From positions 1-5,669 of the forward strand of contig CAIZDF010000564.1 of the NCBI GenBank assembly GCA_903931645.1: a stretch of 5,669 nucleotides of DNA, in the 5' to 3' direction. The DNA comes from an uncultured Tolumonas sp. GTDB lineage: Bacteria > Pseudomonadota > Gammaproteobacteria > Enterobacterales > Aeromonadaceae. The notes beneath the pieces are model-generated. The model was not told the origin of the DNA. It did no database searches and worked only from the letters and a program-made list of their open reading frames with translations. Both the position numbers and the translations under genes were made by a program. Positions 1 through 5,669 of this stretch are shown here, piece after piece (position 1 is the first letter of the stretch; the number at the start of each line of letters is the position of its first letter).

Positions 1-627
1 CATAAAGGTGTCATCAATGAAGCCGGAGTGCCGTTTAGTGGGCATACTGAGTTTTTTGCAGAACAAGCAGGGGTCGAGCAGGTTGTCATGATGCTGGCCA
101 CCGAAGGATTGCGGGTTGCACTAGCAACAACACACCTCCCCTTACGTGATGTTGCCGATGCCATCACTACAGCAAGCTTAACTCGAACCATTGAAATACT
201 GCAGCATGATCTGCAGACACAATTTGGTATCGCTACACCGCACATTCTAGTCTGTGGTCTGAATCCACATGCTGGTGAAGGCGGACATATGGGGCGTGAA
301 GAGATCGATGTCATTGAGCCTGTTTTGGCAACATTACGAAACCAAGGGTATTCACTGGAAGGTCCACTTCCTGCTGATACCCTGTTTCAGGATAAATATC
401 TGCAACGCGCCGACGCAGTGTTAGCCATGTATCACGATCAAGGCTTACCTGTTCTCAAATACAAAGGATTTGGCCGTGCCGTCAATATCACACTGGGGTT
501 GCCGTTTATTCGCACCTCAGTTGATCACGGCACTGCTCTCGAATTAGCTGGCAGTGGTAAAAGCCATAATGGCAGCCTGCTAACCGCATTACATCAAGCG
601 ATTTCAATGGTATCTCATAAACAATGA
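1..627 (+). CDS. pdxA: 4-hydroxythreonine-4-phosphate dehydrogenase PdxA (5'-truncated by window edge)
   Basis: Cytoplasmic NAD-dependent enzyme of the DXP-dependent pyridoxal-phosphate pathway. It oxidises 4-phosphohydroxy-L-threonine to a product that decarboxylates and is condensed by PdxJ. The frame is open from base 1 (H-K-G-V-I-N-E-A-G), so the gene starts left of the window; 208 residues are visible. Aligned to the 329-residue E. coli enzyme as I recall it, 121 residues are missing and the total length would match. Visible residues include the substrate-binding H-T of GHTEFFAE (15-16), the three metal-ligand histidines at 45 (TTHLPL), 90 ([10 protein letters not shown]) and 145 (YHDQGLP), and the substrate residues K153, N162 and R171. 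All are intact, so the protein should be active. A GTG at base 28 lies inside the conserved domain and is not the start. The TGA stop overlaps the rsmA ATG (ATGA), which suggests translational coupling. Confidence 0.97.
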   Translation, partial: HKGVINEAGVPFSGHTEFFAEQAGVEQVVMMLATEGLRVALATTHLPLRDVADAITTASLTRTIEILQHDLQTQFGIATPHILVCGLNPHAGEGGHMGREEIDVIEPVLATLRNQGYSLEGPLPADTLFQDKYLQRADAVLAMYHDQGLPVLKYKGFGRAVNITLGLPFIRTSVDHGTALELAGSGKSHNGSLLTALHQAISMVSHKQ

Positions 628-1430
628 TTAACGACAATGTTCACCTCGGTCACCGCGCACGTAAACGTTTTGGCCAAAACTTCTTGCATGATCAATACAC
701 GATTGATGCAATTGTCTCAGCAATAGCACCACGTCAGGATGATGTTTTAGTTGAGATCGGCCCAGGTCTTGGCGCGTTAACTGAACCTGTTTGTGATCAG
801 GTTGATAAAATGCATGTCGTTGAACTCGACCGTGACTTAGCTGCTCGCCTGCGTAAACATCCACGCCTGAAAGATAAATTGATCGTGCATGAAGCCGATG
901 CGATGAAATTTAATTTCGACGAACTGGCACAACCTGGTCGCCCATTACGTATCTTCGGTAATCTGCCTTACAACATTTCCACACCGCTGATTTTTCATCT
1001 GTTGGAAAAGACACAGCATATTACTGACATGTATTTCATGCTGCAAAAAGAGGTGGTGGAGCGTTTAGCTGCAGGTCCGAATAGCAAAGACTATGGTCGT
1101 CTGACGGTGATGACACAGTATTACTGCCAAGTGTCCCCGGTGTTAGAAGTGGGTCCACATGCATTTAAACCAGCACCGAAAGTCAACTCGGCGGTCGTGC
1201 GTCTGGCACCTTGGCAAAAACGTCCTTATGAAGCACTTGATGTTGCAGACTTACAACGTGTATGTCAGGAAGGTTTTGGTCAACGTCGTAAAACTATTCG
1301 TAATAGCTTCCGCAGTTTCATCACGGCAGAACAGTTGGAAGAGATCAACATTGATCCAAACCTGCGACCAGAAAACTTGACGTTAGCTCAATTTGTCAGT
1401 ATTGCTAACTGGCTGACAACTCATCGCTAA
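624..1430 (+). CDS. rsmA: 16S rRNA (adenine1518-N6/adenine1519-N6)-dimethyltransferase RsmA (KsgA)
   Basis: SAM-dependent enzyme that dimethylates the two adjacent adenosines in the 3'-terminal helix (helix 45) of 16S rRNA, a late checkpoint of 30S assembly. Its loss is known to give kasugamycin resistance. The protein has 268 residues (E. coli 273). Visible motifs are the N-terminal GQNFL (17-21), SAM motif [14 protein letters not shown] (43-55), the acidic ribose-contacting E67 in VELDRDL, EADAM (90-94), the catalytic motif IV NLPYNIS (113-119), and the C-terminal family signatures FKPAPKVNS (181-189) and [10 protein letters not shown] (220-229). The start is set by the N-terminal match to E. 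coli KsgA ([16 protein letters not shown]) and by the 4-base overlap with the pdxA stop. No clear Shine-Dalgarno precedes it, which fits coupled translation. Complete and unremarkable. Confidence 0.98.
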   Translation: MINDNVHLGHRARKRFGQNFLHDQYTIDAIVSAIAPRQDDVLVEIGPGLGALTEPVCDQVDKMHVVELDRDLAARLRKHPRLKDKLIVHEADAMKFNFDELAQPGRPLRIFGNLPYNISTPLIFHLLEKTQHITDMYFMLQKEVVERLAAGPNSKDYGRLTVMTQYYCQVSPVLEVGPHAFKPAPKVNSAVVRLAPWQKRPYEALDVADLQRVCQEGFGQRRKTIRNSFRSFITAEQLEEINIDPNLRPENLTLAQFVSIANWLTTHR

Positions 1431-1439
1431 GGATGCATT

Positions 1440-1811
1440 ATGCCGGGCATACAAATCACACCGCGTCCCTTTTATCTTGCTGAACAATCAGATCCAGATG
1501 ATGCGCTGTATGCCTTTGGTTATGAAATTACTATTCATAACCAATCAGGTGAAGATGTACAGTTGATGGACCGCCACTGGCTGATCAGTGATGCCAATGG
1601 CCAACAGACAGAAGTGCAAGGACAAGGCGTAGTCGGGCAACAGCCGATCATAGCCGCGGGCCAATCTTATACTTATCAGAGCAACATACAGCTAAAAACA
1701 CCGTTTGGTTGTATGCGTGGTAGCTATACCTTTCAAAATAAATACAACGAACAGCTGTTTGAAGTGAGTATTCCTCCTTTTGCGTTGGCAATTCCTCATC
1801 TCATCAACTGA
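1440..1811 (+). CDS. apaG: Co2+/Mg2+ efflux-associated protein ApaG
   Basis: Small single-domain ApaG/DUF525 protein of 123 residues (E. coli 125) with a fibronectin-III-like beta-sandwich fold. Its biochemical function is poorly settled: it is often named for the Salmonella CorD cobalt-resistance phenotype, and it is linked to Ap4A metabolism mainly through its neighbour apaH. The family signature is clear: DRHWLISDANG (44-54), then TEVQGQGVVG with the glycine-rich G-x-G-x-x-G at 61-66, QPIIAAGQ (68-75), TPFGCMRGSYTF (87-98), and the C-terminal IPPFALAIPHLI. A good ribosome binding site, AAGGA at 1429-1433, overlaps the rsmA stop codon 6 nt before the ATG. The gap to rsmA is 9 nt, so it shares the pdxA-rsmA transcript. 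An out-of-frame ATG at 1433 is ignored. Confidence 0.97.
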   Translation: MPGIQITPRPFYLAEQSDPDDALYAFGYEITIHNQSGEDVQLMDRHWLISDANGQQTEVQGQGVVGQQPIIAAGQSYTYQSNIQLKTPFGCMRGSYTFQNKYNEQLFEVSIPPFALAIPHLIN

Positions 1812-1873
1812 ATCATGTGTTATCCCATCGATATGAGATAATTTCTTAAACCTGCTAAGTAGAGTGTTGAAGT
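1812..1873 (+). other. apaG-apaH spacer with weak hairpin and -10-like hexamer
   Basis: This 62-nt spacer is the longest gap in the plus-strand operon. It holds an imperfect inverted repeat: TATCCCAT at 1821-1828 pairs with ATGAGATA at 1833-1840 around the loop CGAT, with one mismatch. It is AT-rich and lacks a U tract, so it is not a convincing terminator. GATAAT at 1837-1842 resembles a -10 box but has no good -35 at 16-18 bp. The Shine-Dalgarno for apaH is poor (AGAG at 1861-1864, 9 nt before the ATG). The hairpin could affect mRNA processing or apaH dosage, but it may equally be chance. Confidence 0.25.
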
Positions 1874-2701
1874 ATGGCAACCTATTTTGTTGGCGACGTC
1901 CAAGGATGTTACGCTGAATTACAGCAATTATTGGATCTGGCACAATTTAATACCCAGCAGGATGAACTGTGGCTGACCGGCGATCTGGTTGCCAGAGGGC
2001 CACAATCACTGGACGTGTTGCGTTTTGTATACAGCTTGGGCGATCGCGCGACGACAGTGTTAGGTAATCATGATTTGAACTTGCTGGCAGTCGCGGCCGG
2101 ACATGCATTGCCAAAGAAAAAAGATAAAACGGAAAACATCCTTACTGCACCCGATCGGCATGAATTAATACATTGGCTGCAAAACCGCCCAATCATGGCA
2201 GAGCACCCTACTTTACCTGTAATGATGACGCACGCTGGGTTGTCCCCGCAATGGGATTTAGCAACCGCACGGCATTGTGCACGTGAAGTCGAAACATTGT
2301 TACGCAGCGATCAAGGTACTTGGTTGCTCGGTCATATGTATGGTGAAGAACCATCACATTGGGACCCTCGCTTGACTGGTTTGCCTCGCTGGCGTTACAT
2401 CATCAATAGCTTTACCCGCATGCGCTTTTGCCGCAATGACGGTAGTTTAGAGTTTAAATGCAAAGAGTCGCCTGCCGATAAACCGGCCCAGCTGGCGCCC
2501 TGGTTTGAGGTACGAAAAGCTGACGCCGATGAACCACATTTGGTGTTTGGGCACTGGGCAGCGTTGATGGGAAAATGCCCATTACCAAAGATCAAAGCAC
2601 TGGATACCGGCTGTGTCTGGGGCAATCAATTAACGTTATGGCGTTGGGAAGATAATGCCATGTTCAGTCTAAACTGCCCGGTTTACTCCAGCGGTGAATA
2701 A
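1874..2701 (+). CDS. apaH: Symmetrical bis(5'-nucleosyl)-tetraphosphatase ApaH
   Basis: Metal-dependent hydrolase that splits diadenosine tetraphosphate (Ap4A) symmetrically into two ADP, controlling this stress-linked dinucleotide. In E. coli, ApaH also removes Np4 caps from RNA. It belongs to the PPP-type calcineurin-like phosphoesterases and has 275 residues, near the family's usual length. Metal-site motifs appear in order: GDVQG (7-11), GDLVARGP (36-43), GNHD (64-67), THAG with H120, and FGHW with H227. These are followed by the ApaH-specific ALDTGCVWG (242-250) and LRWED-like LWRWED (255-260). Position 10 is Q where E. coli ApaH has H; I recall Q at this position in other gammaproteobacterial ApaH proteins, so it is probably a lineage variant. 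The ATG at 1874 matches the MATY-x-x-GD N-terminus. The TAA stop lies inside the terminator stem. Confidence 0.97.
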   Translation: MATYFVGDVQGCYAELQQLLDLAQFNTQQDELWLTGDLVARGPQSLDVLRFVYSLGDRATTVLGNHDLNLLAVAAGHALPKKKDKTENILTAPDRHELIHWLQNRPIMAEHPTLPVMMTHAGLSPQWDLATARHCAREVETLLRSDQGTWLLGHMYGEEPSHWDPRLTGLPRWRYIINSFTRMRFCRNDGSLEFKCKESPADKPAQLAPWFEVRKADADEPHLVFGHWAALMGKCPLPKIKALDTGCVWGNQLTLWRWEDNAMFSLNCPVYSSGE

Positions 2702-2733
2702 AAGAAGACCCGGCAATCCGGGTCTTCTTTTAT
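2698..2733. terminator. Bidirectional rho-independent terminator between apaH and folA
   Basis: A perfect 16-bp inverted repeat, 2698-2713 against 2718-2733, has a four-base CAAT loop. The core is GAAGACCCGG/CCGGGTCTTC, with an A-rich left arm (AATAAA) and a T-rich right arm (TTTTAT). Each strand therefore transcribes a GC-rich hairpin followed by a U-rich run. It lies between the convergent apaH and folA genes, 11 nt from the folA stop, and can serve both. The apaH TAA stop (2699-2701) is part of the stem base. Confidence 0.93.
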
Positions 2734-2744
2734 GTATTGTTTGT

Positions 2745-3236
2745 TTAAATACAGCGATCTAATGTTTCGAACCGATAGTGATAAGGGTTTTTCTCATCGG
2801 GATTATGCAACTCTTCCGCTCGCTGCTGCCACTGATATTGTGAATAATCAGGAAACCAAGTATCGGCATCCGTGACTGGTAACTCAATATGCGTCAGATA
2901 TAAGCGTTGTGCCAACGGCAGAGCTTCGCTGTATAACTGACCACCACCGATGATCATAACTTCATCAGCATCCTGCACCAATGCAAGCGCAGCATCCAGA
3001 GAGTTAACACTCTCCACACCCTCAGCCTGCCAATCCGCATTGCGACTGATCACCAGGTTACGTCGACCTGGTAATGGTCGGCCGATCGACTCAAAGGTCT
3101 TCCGCCCCATAATCACAGGCTTGCCCAGAGTCACACTTTTGAAATGGCGCAAATCAGCCGGCAAGTGCCAAGGCATTTGATTACCTCGACCAATCACGCG
3201 ATTTTCTGCCATCGCAACAATTAAAGAGATCAACAT
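2745..3236 (-). CDS. folA: Dihydrofolate reductase (type I, chromosomal)
   Basis: NADPH-dependent reduction of dihydrofolate to tetrahydrofolate in the cytoplasm, which supplies one-carbon carriers for thymidylate, purine and methionine synthesis; it is the target of trimethoprim. The protein has 163 residues (E. coli 159). Visible are the N-terminal strand ISLIVAMAENRVIG, the Met20-loop NQMPWHLP (19-26) with W23, the catalytic acid D28, the NADPH-binding MGRKTFESIGRPLPGR (43-58), the conserved IGGGQLY (96-102) and LTHIE (114-118). The frame stays open upstream to 3305, but the true start is the ATG at 3236: the N-terminus then matches E. coli MISLIAALA, and longer versions would run deep into yjjB. 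It begins 4 nt after the yjjB stop and has no clear Shine-Dalgarno, so coupled translation is likely. It converges on apaH, as in E. coli. Confidence 0.97.
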   Translation of the reverse strand: MLISLIVAMAENRVIGRGNQMPWHLPADLRHFKSVTLGKPVIMGRKTFESIGRPLPGRRNLVISRNADWQAEGVESVNSLDAALALVQDADEVMIIGGGQLYSEALPLAQRLYLTHIELPVTDADTWFPDYSQYQWQQRAEELHNPDEKNPYHYRFETLDRCI

Positions 3237-3240
3237 AGCG

Positions 3241-3705
3241 TTATACAATCGGCCTGTTTCGATAAATAAATAAAGAAGGTACTGCCAGCCCAAAACAAAG
3301 AGCAAACAAGATAAACAGAGTTTTCAAACCATTCTCGATACTGGCTTGCAGTAACTTTTCTGTTACACCACCACTGTTCATACTTAACACAGCAATAATT
3401 GTGTTAAACGCGAATTTACCGGGGATCATCGGAATAATGCTCGCGACGGTAAAAACAGGACGTGGGGCTAACAAGCGGCGAGAAACATAGACAAAAATTA
3501 ATCCAACCAATGTGGTAGTAATAAAGGTTGCCCACTCAATAGGCATCCCAAAATGTATTTGCAACATTCGCAAACTATGTGCAAAAGCCCCACCAGCAGC
3601 ACAATATTTTAGCATCCGGGGTGGAACGGCAAAAATCATCGCAAAACCAACGGCTGGAATTGCGGACCAAAAAGCATCAAATACAATTGCCCGTAACAAT
3701 TCCAT
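3241..3705 (-). CDS. yjjB: ThrE-type threonine/serine exporter, small subunit (YjjB-like, DUF3815)
   Basis: Inner-membrane protein of 154 residues (E. coli YjjB about 157) corresponding to the C-terminal half of ThrE-family exporters. In E. coli, YjjP and YjjB are reported to act together in export of dicarboxylates such as succinate; in Corynebacterium the fused homologue exports threonine and serine. The substrate here is unknown. Hydrophobic segments lie near residues 4-26, 33-49, 56-78, 86-107 and 124-147. Signatures are SAIPAVGFAMIFAVP (14-28), GAFAHSLRM (39-47), EWATF (57-61) and the family loop IPMIPG (91-96). The chosen ATG (3705-3703) shares its A with the yjjP TAA stop (TAATG) and has GGA 7 nt upstream. 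In-frame ATGs at 3717 and 3723 would give 158 or 160 residues and cannot be excluded. The stop is 4 nt before folA. Confidence 0.9.
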   Translation of the reverse strand: MELLRAIVFDAFWSAIPAVGFAMIFAVPPRMLKYCAAGGAFAHSLRMLQIHFGMPIEWATFITTTLVGLIFVYVSRRLLAPRPVFTVASIIPMIPGKFAFNTIIAVLSMNSGGVTEKLLQASIENGLKTLFILFALCFGLAVPSLFIYRNRPIV

Positions 3706-4499
3706 TATGGATTCCATCCCCATACACCCGTTAATTTCATTGCCAAAACAATTCCAGCAGTAGCGCTTAATGTTAACAAGGTGGCCGTGCCCCAACGAGC
3801 AAGCCCCATATTAAAATACCCTTTCACCATATCAAATAGGGCATTTACTAATGGGAAACCTGGCACCAGCAACAAGACACAGGCAGCCATCGCCAAATAC
3901 GGTTGTTCGCCCCAGTGATAAACGGTCGCCATGCTGGCGATTGAGGTCGCAATAAATGCCGTCGTAGCAAAATTAATTAATGGGCTGAAATGACGGTGTG
4001 CAATTTCCTGACGAACAAACATCCCCACAGCCGATGCGGTGCAGGTGGTAAAAAAGACTGGCCAATCGCCGCCAAATAACAGACTAAATGCGCCACACGA
4101 TAAACCAATCATTAAAACCACTAACCAACGGTTATATCGAAATGGCTTAATCTCGGTTAAATGTTTATTGACATCATCAGCCGTAGTCAGCAAACGTTTT
4201 TCACACAGAATACAGATCCGCTGGATAGCACACAGAACATGCATGTTAATACCCAACTCATGTATGCGTCGTGTTGTTGTAATACAAGAGCCATGATTCA
4301 GTGTTGTTAAAACAACAGCACTCGGGGAAATCGCCATTTCAACACTTTCAACACCCAACGCAGCGCCAACACGACATGTCGTTTGTTCAATCAAACGACT
4401 TTCAGCACCACACTGAGCCAGCATCTGTGCCGTTCTCACCAGCACCCGGGTTATCTTAGTTTGTTCTTCCCGGGACAACAGCACTCCTTGCTCCTGCAT
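3705..4499 (-). CDS. yjjP: ThrE-type threonine/serine exporter, large subunit (YjjP-like, DUF1212)
   Basis: Inner-membrane protein of 264 residues (E. coli YjjP about 256), partner of YjjB. A soluble N-terminal domain (about 1-120) carries the family motifs CGAES (30-34), RVGAALGVESVE (43-54), SAVVLTTL (60-67) and HELGINMH (80-87). Five hydrophobic segments follow at about 124-142, 146-163, 174-194, 201-223 and 236-255. The fourth contains the ThrE hallmark LLLVPGFPLVNA (209-220), followed by D223 and KGYFNMGLARW (226-236). Fused ThrE proteins join this module to a YjjB-like one, so the pair probably forms one transporter. The start is supported by AGGA 8 nt before the ATG and by alignment. 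Nine cysteines occur, including CILC (96-99), which I do not recall from the E. coli protein. It is likely the first gene of yjjP-yjjB-folA. Confidence 0.93.
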   Translation of the reverse strand: MQEQGVLLSREEQTKITRVLVRTAQMLAQCGAESRLIEQTTCRVGAALGVESVEMAISPSAVVLTTLNHGSCITTTRRIHELGINMHVLCAIQRICILCEKRLLTTADDVNKHLTEIKPFRYNRWLVVLMIGLSCGAFSLLFGGDWPVFFTTCTASAVGMFVRQEIAHRHFSPLINFATTAFIATSIASMATVYHWGEQPYLAMAACVLLLVPGFPLVNALFDMVKGYFNMGLARWGTATLLTLSATAGIVLAMKLTGVWGWNP

Positions 4500-4507
4500 A
4501 CCCTGAT

Positions 4508-4511
4508 TCCT
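4508..4511 (-). promoter_or_regulatory. Ribosome binding site of yjjP
   Basis: AGGA on the minus strand ends 8 nt before the ATG at 4499. It is the clearest Shine-Dalgarno on the minus strand and fixes the yjjP start. Confidence 0.7.
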
Positions 4512-4548
4512 GCCTTTTATATTGCATAGTTAAATATAGACAGCGCTA

Positions 4549-4557
4549 GTTATATCA
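4549..4557 (-). promoter_or_regulatory. Candidate extended -10 promoter for yjjP-yjjB-folA
   Basis: The minus strand reads TGATATAAC, an extended -10 (TG-n-TATAAC, five of six matches to TATAAT), with a 5' leader of about 40 nt to yjjP. The hexamer 17 bp upstream, TTCGTG (4577-4572), is a poor -35, as extended -10 promoters tolerate. The whole 4500-4585 gap is AT-rich and offers other -10-like hexamers (for example TATATT further downstream). This is therefore a best guess and is not a proven start site. Confidence 0.35.
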
Positions 4558-4585
4558 TTTTCTTATATCGCCACGAATCAGTTTT

Positions 4586-5662
4586 TTACGCATGCTCGAG
4601 GTCCGTCACCATAGTAATGCGCCGGATCAAACTATTGATATGCTCCATCTGAATGCCAGCCTGATAAACCAGCCAAGCATACCCATTGGCATTAAGATAA
4701 AAACTGCTTTGTTCGGTTAAGGTGATTTGAATTTCTCTTTTATAACTAACTAATAACTCCTGTCGTGACGGTGGTAACAAATCACTATATCCGGCACAAA
4801 ACTGAGATAAAGCTTGTAGATCCAACCCCAATTCGCGCCCCGCAAAACCTAACGAAAACAGATCTTGGATGACTAACGCACTGCGACTACTTTCCCAACG
4901 TGTTTGGGCCAATAGTTCCAGCAACAATAGACAACGGCTTTGCGCCGAAACTAATTCATCTAAAACATCACTGTGATGACGTAATACTTTAGATTCCAGT
5001 ACAACCGATTTATGTAGTGCTTTTTGCCGCTGAATGGCTCGTTCAACACTTTTCAGCATTGCTCGGGTAGCTAATGGTTTTACCACATTTGGTGAAAGAT
5101 GCGCTTGCCAGATCTTCCCCATACGTTTTAATGATTCAGCTAACTGCCAACGCCATTCATTTCTGGCTCGCAAAGGTAACACTATCAGTGACACGAGCAG
5201 TGCAATGACACAGCCCAACAAAATAGTACCTGTACGCCATAACGCTTCTTCGAACGATTGGCTACCACCATCCAACACCATGATCAGCGTAAAACCAGCC
5301 ACCAGATAGGCATACCCCATTTTACTGGTTGCCCGATACGCGGTGCCCGCAATTCCCAGCATGGTCAAAATGGCAATCAACCACGTGTTACTGGTAAGCA
5401 ACAAAATAGCAATCGCGTAACAAGCACCTAAAACGGTTCCAATAATACGTTGAATGGATTTTTCTAACGCGCCTCCCACCTGGGGTAACGTGAGCATAAT
5501 GATCACGATGGTGACAGAGGTCCACGCAAAATGAGGAACGGGAAAGGCCGCATTGATCAAATGGGCAATTAAAAGGGCGAGGCAAATTTTGATGACATGG
5601 ATAATACGAATATGACGATAAATAAATATCTCAAAGGGTGATGCACTGGCAAATATAGACAC
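4586..5662 (-). CDS. FUSC-family inner-membrane protein, YeeA-like (putative aromatic acid exporter family)
   Basis: Membrane protein of 358 residues, close in size to E. coli YeeA (about 352). It shares YeeA's N-terminal SPFEI-x-x-YRH-x-RI-x-H pattern (8-22) and a C-terminal GYAWL. Six hydrophobic segments lie at about 22-40, 46-60, 74-90, 93-108, 116-131 and 144-163. The FUSC/ArAE motif R-x-x-GT-x-x-G is at 72-79 (RIIGTVLG). A mostly helical, cytoplasmic C-terminal half (about 165-358) follows. Relatives such as AaeB export aromatic carboxylic acids; the substrate of YeeA-type proteins is not established. The start is a GTG at 5662, because an in-frame TAG lies 3 nt further upstream (5668-5666) and the next ATG (residue 57) would remove the conserved N-terminus. 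Any ribosome binding site is outside the window. No terminator is visible after its TAA, so read-through into yjjP is possible. Confidence 0.88.
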   Translation of the reverse strand: MSIFASASPFEIFIYRHIRIIHVIKICLALLIAHLINAAFPVPHFAWTSVTIVIIMLTLPQVGGALEKSIQRIIGTVLGACYAIAILLLTSNTWLIAILTMLGIAGTAYRATSKMGYAYLVAGFTLIMVLDGGSQSFEEALWRTGTILLGCVIALLVSLIVLPLRARNEWRWQLAESLKRMGKIWQAHLSPNVVKPLATRAMLKSVERAIQRQKALHKSVVLESKVLRHHSDVLDELVSAQSRCLLLLELLAQTRWESSRSALVIQDLFSLGFAGRELGLDLQALSQFCAGYSDLLPPSRQELLVSYKREIQITLTEQSSFYLNANGYAWLVYQAGIQMEHINSLIRRITMVTDLEHA

Positions 5663-5669
5663 TAACTAC

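Noticed and set aside
199..216. Short repeat of CTGCAG flanking CATGAT inside pdxA
   Set aside because: It lies in conserved coding sequence (LQHDLQ) and is explained by repeated Leu-Gln codons.
28..627. pdxA starting at the GTG at base 28
   Set aside because: The frame continues to base 1 with conserved PdxA residues (HKGVINEAG), so the start lies outside the window.
628..864. Open frame on the minus strand inside rsmA, and similar shadow frames at 1159-1380, 1692-1943, 2395-2625, 2950-3180, 3512-3763, 4039-4296, 5034-5309 and 5388-5585
   Set aside because: All lie inside genes with clear family motifs. They have no recognisable domains or credible ribosome binding sites and their composition is that of out-of-frame translation.
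2745..3305. Longer folA reading frame starting at 3305
   Set aside because: The extra 23 residues overlap the yjjB C-terminus and have no counterpart in DHFR; M24 begins the canonical N-terminal strand.
3241..3795. Longer yjjB reading frame starting at 3795
   Set aside because: It would overlap yjjP by about 90 nt, and the added N-terminal residues are unlike the family.
4503..4581. CTGATTC at 4503-4509 and GAATCAG at 4575-4581, a 7-bp inverted repeat flanking the yjjP leader that could hide the Shine-Dalgarno in read-through RNA
   Set aside because: Seven pairs across a 65-nt loop are expected by chance fairly often in a gap this size, and the pairing does not extend on either side.
1..5669. 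Search for a novel system, mobile element, CRISPR array, tRNA or phage remnant
   Set aside because: Almost every base is accounted for by recognised gene families in short-gap operons. No array, transposase, long terminal repeat or RNA gene was seen.

Overview
The window reads as an ordinary chromosomal housekeeping segment from a gammaproteobacterium. The block pdxA-rsmA-apaG-apaH, with folA converging on apaH, is the arrangement known from E. coli and relatives, and the proteins align closely with the E. coli ones as I recall them. Moderate GC and the folA neighbours suggest something in or near the Aeromonadales (for example a Tolumonas-like genus). That placement is inference and is not proven by the sequence.

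Plus strand, 1-2701: the 3' part of pdxA (vitamin B6 synthesis), then rsmA/ksgA (16S rRNA dimethyladenosine methyltransferase, start overlapping the pdxA stop), apaG (small beta-sandwich protein) and apaH (Ap4A hydrolase). Gaps are -4, 9 and 62 nt, so this looks like one operon whose promoter lies left of the window. A 16-bp perfect hairpin at 2698-2733 ends it, and works equally well for the opposing folA transcript.

Minus strand, 5662 down to 2745: a YeeA-like FUSC-family membrane protein with a GTG start at the right edge, an 85-nt AT-rich gap with a candidate extended -10 promoter, then yjjP, yjjB and folA. yjjP and yjjB overlap by one base (TAATG), and folA begins 4 nt after the yjjB stop. 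These three are therefore probably one transcript, joining a two-subunit ThrE-type amino-acid exporter to dihydrofolate reductase.

No mobile element, CRISPR array, tRNA, rRNA or large repeat is visible, and I found no undescribed system. The points most worth a second look are the yjjP-yjjB-folA arrangement, the bidirectional terminator that contains the apaH stop codon, and a few residue-level oddities.
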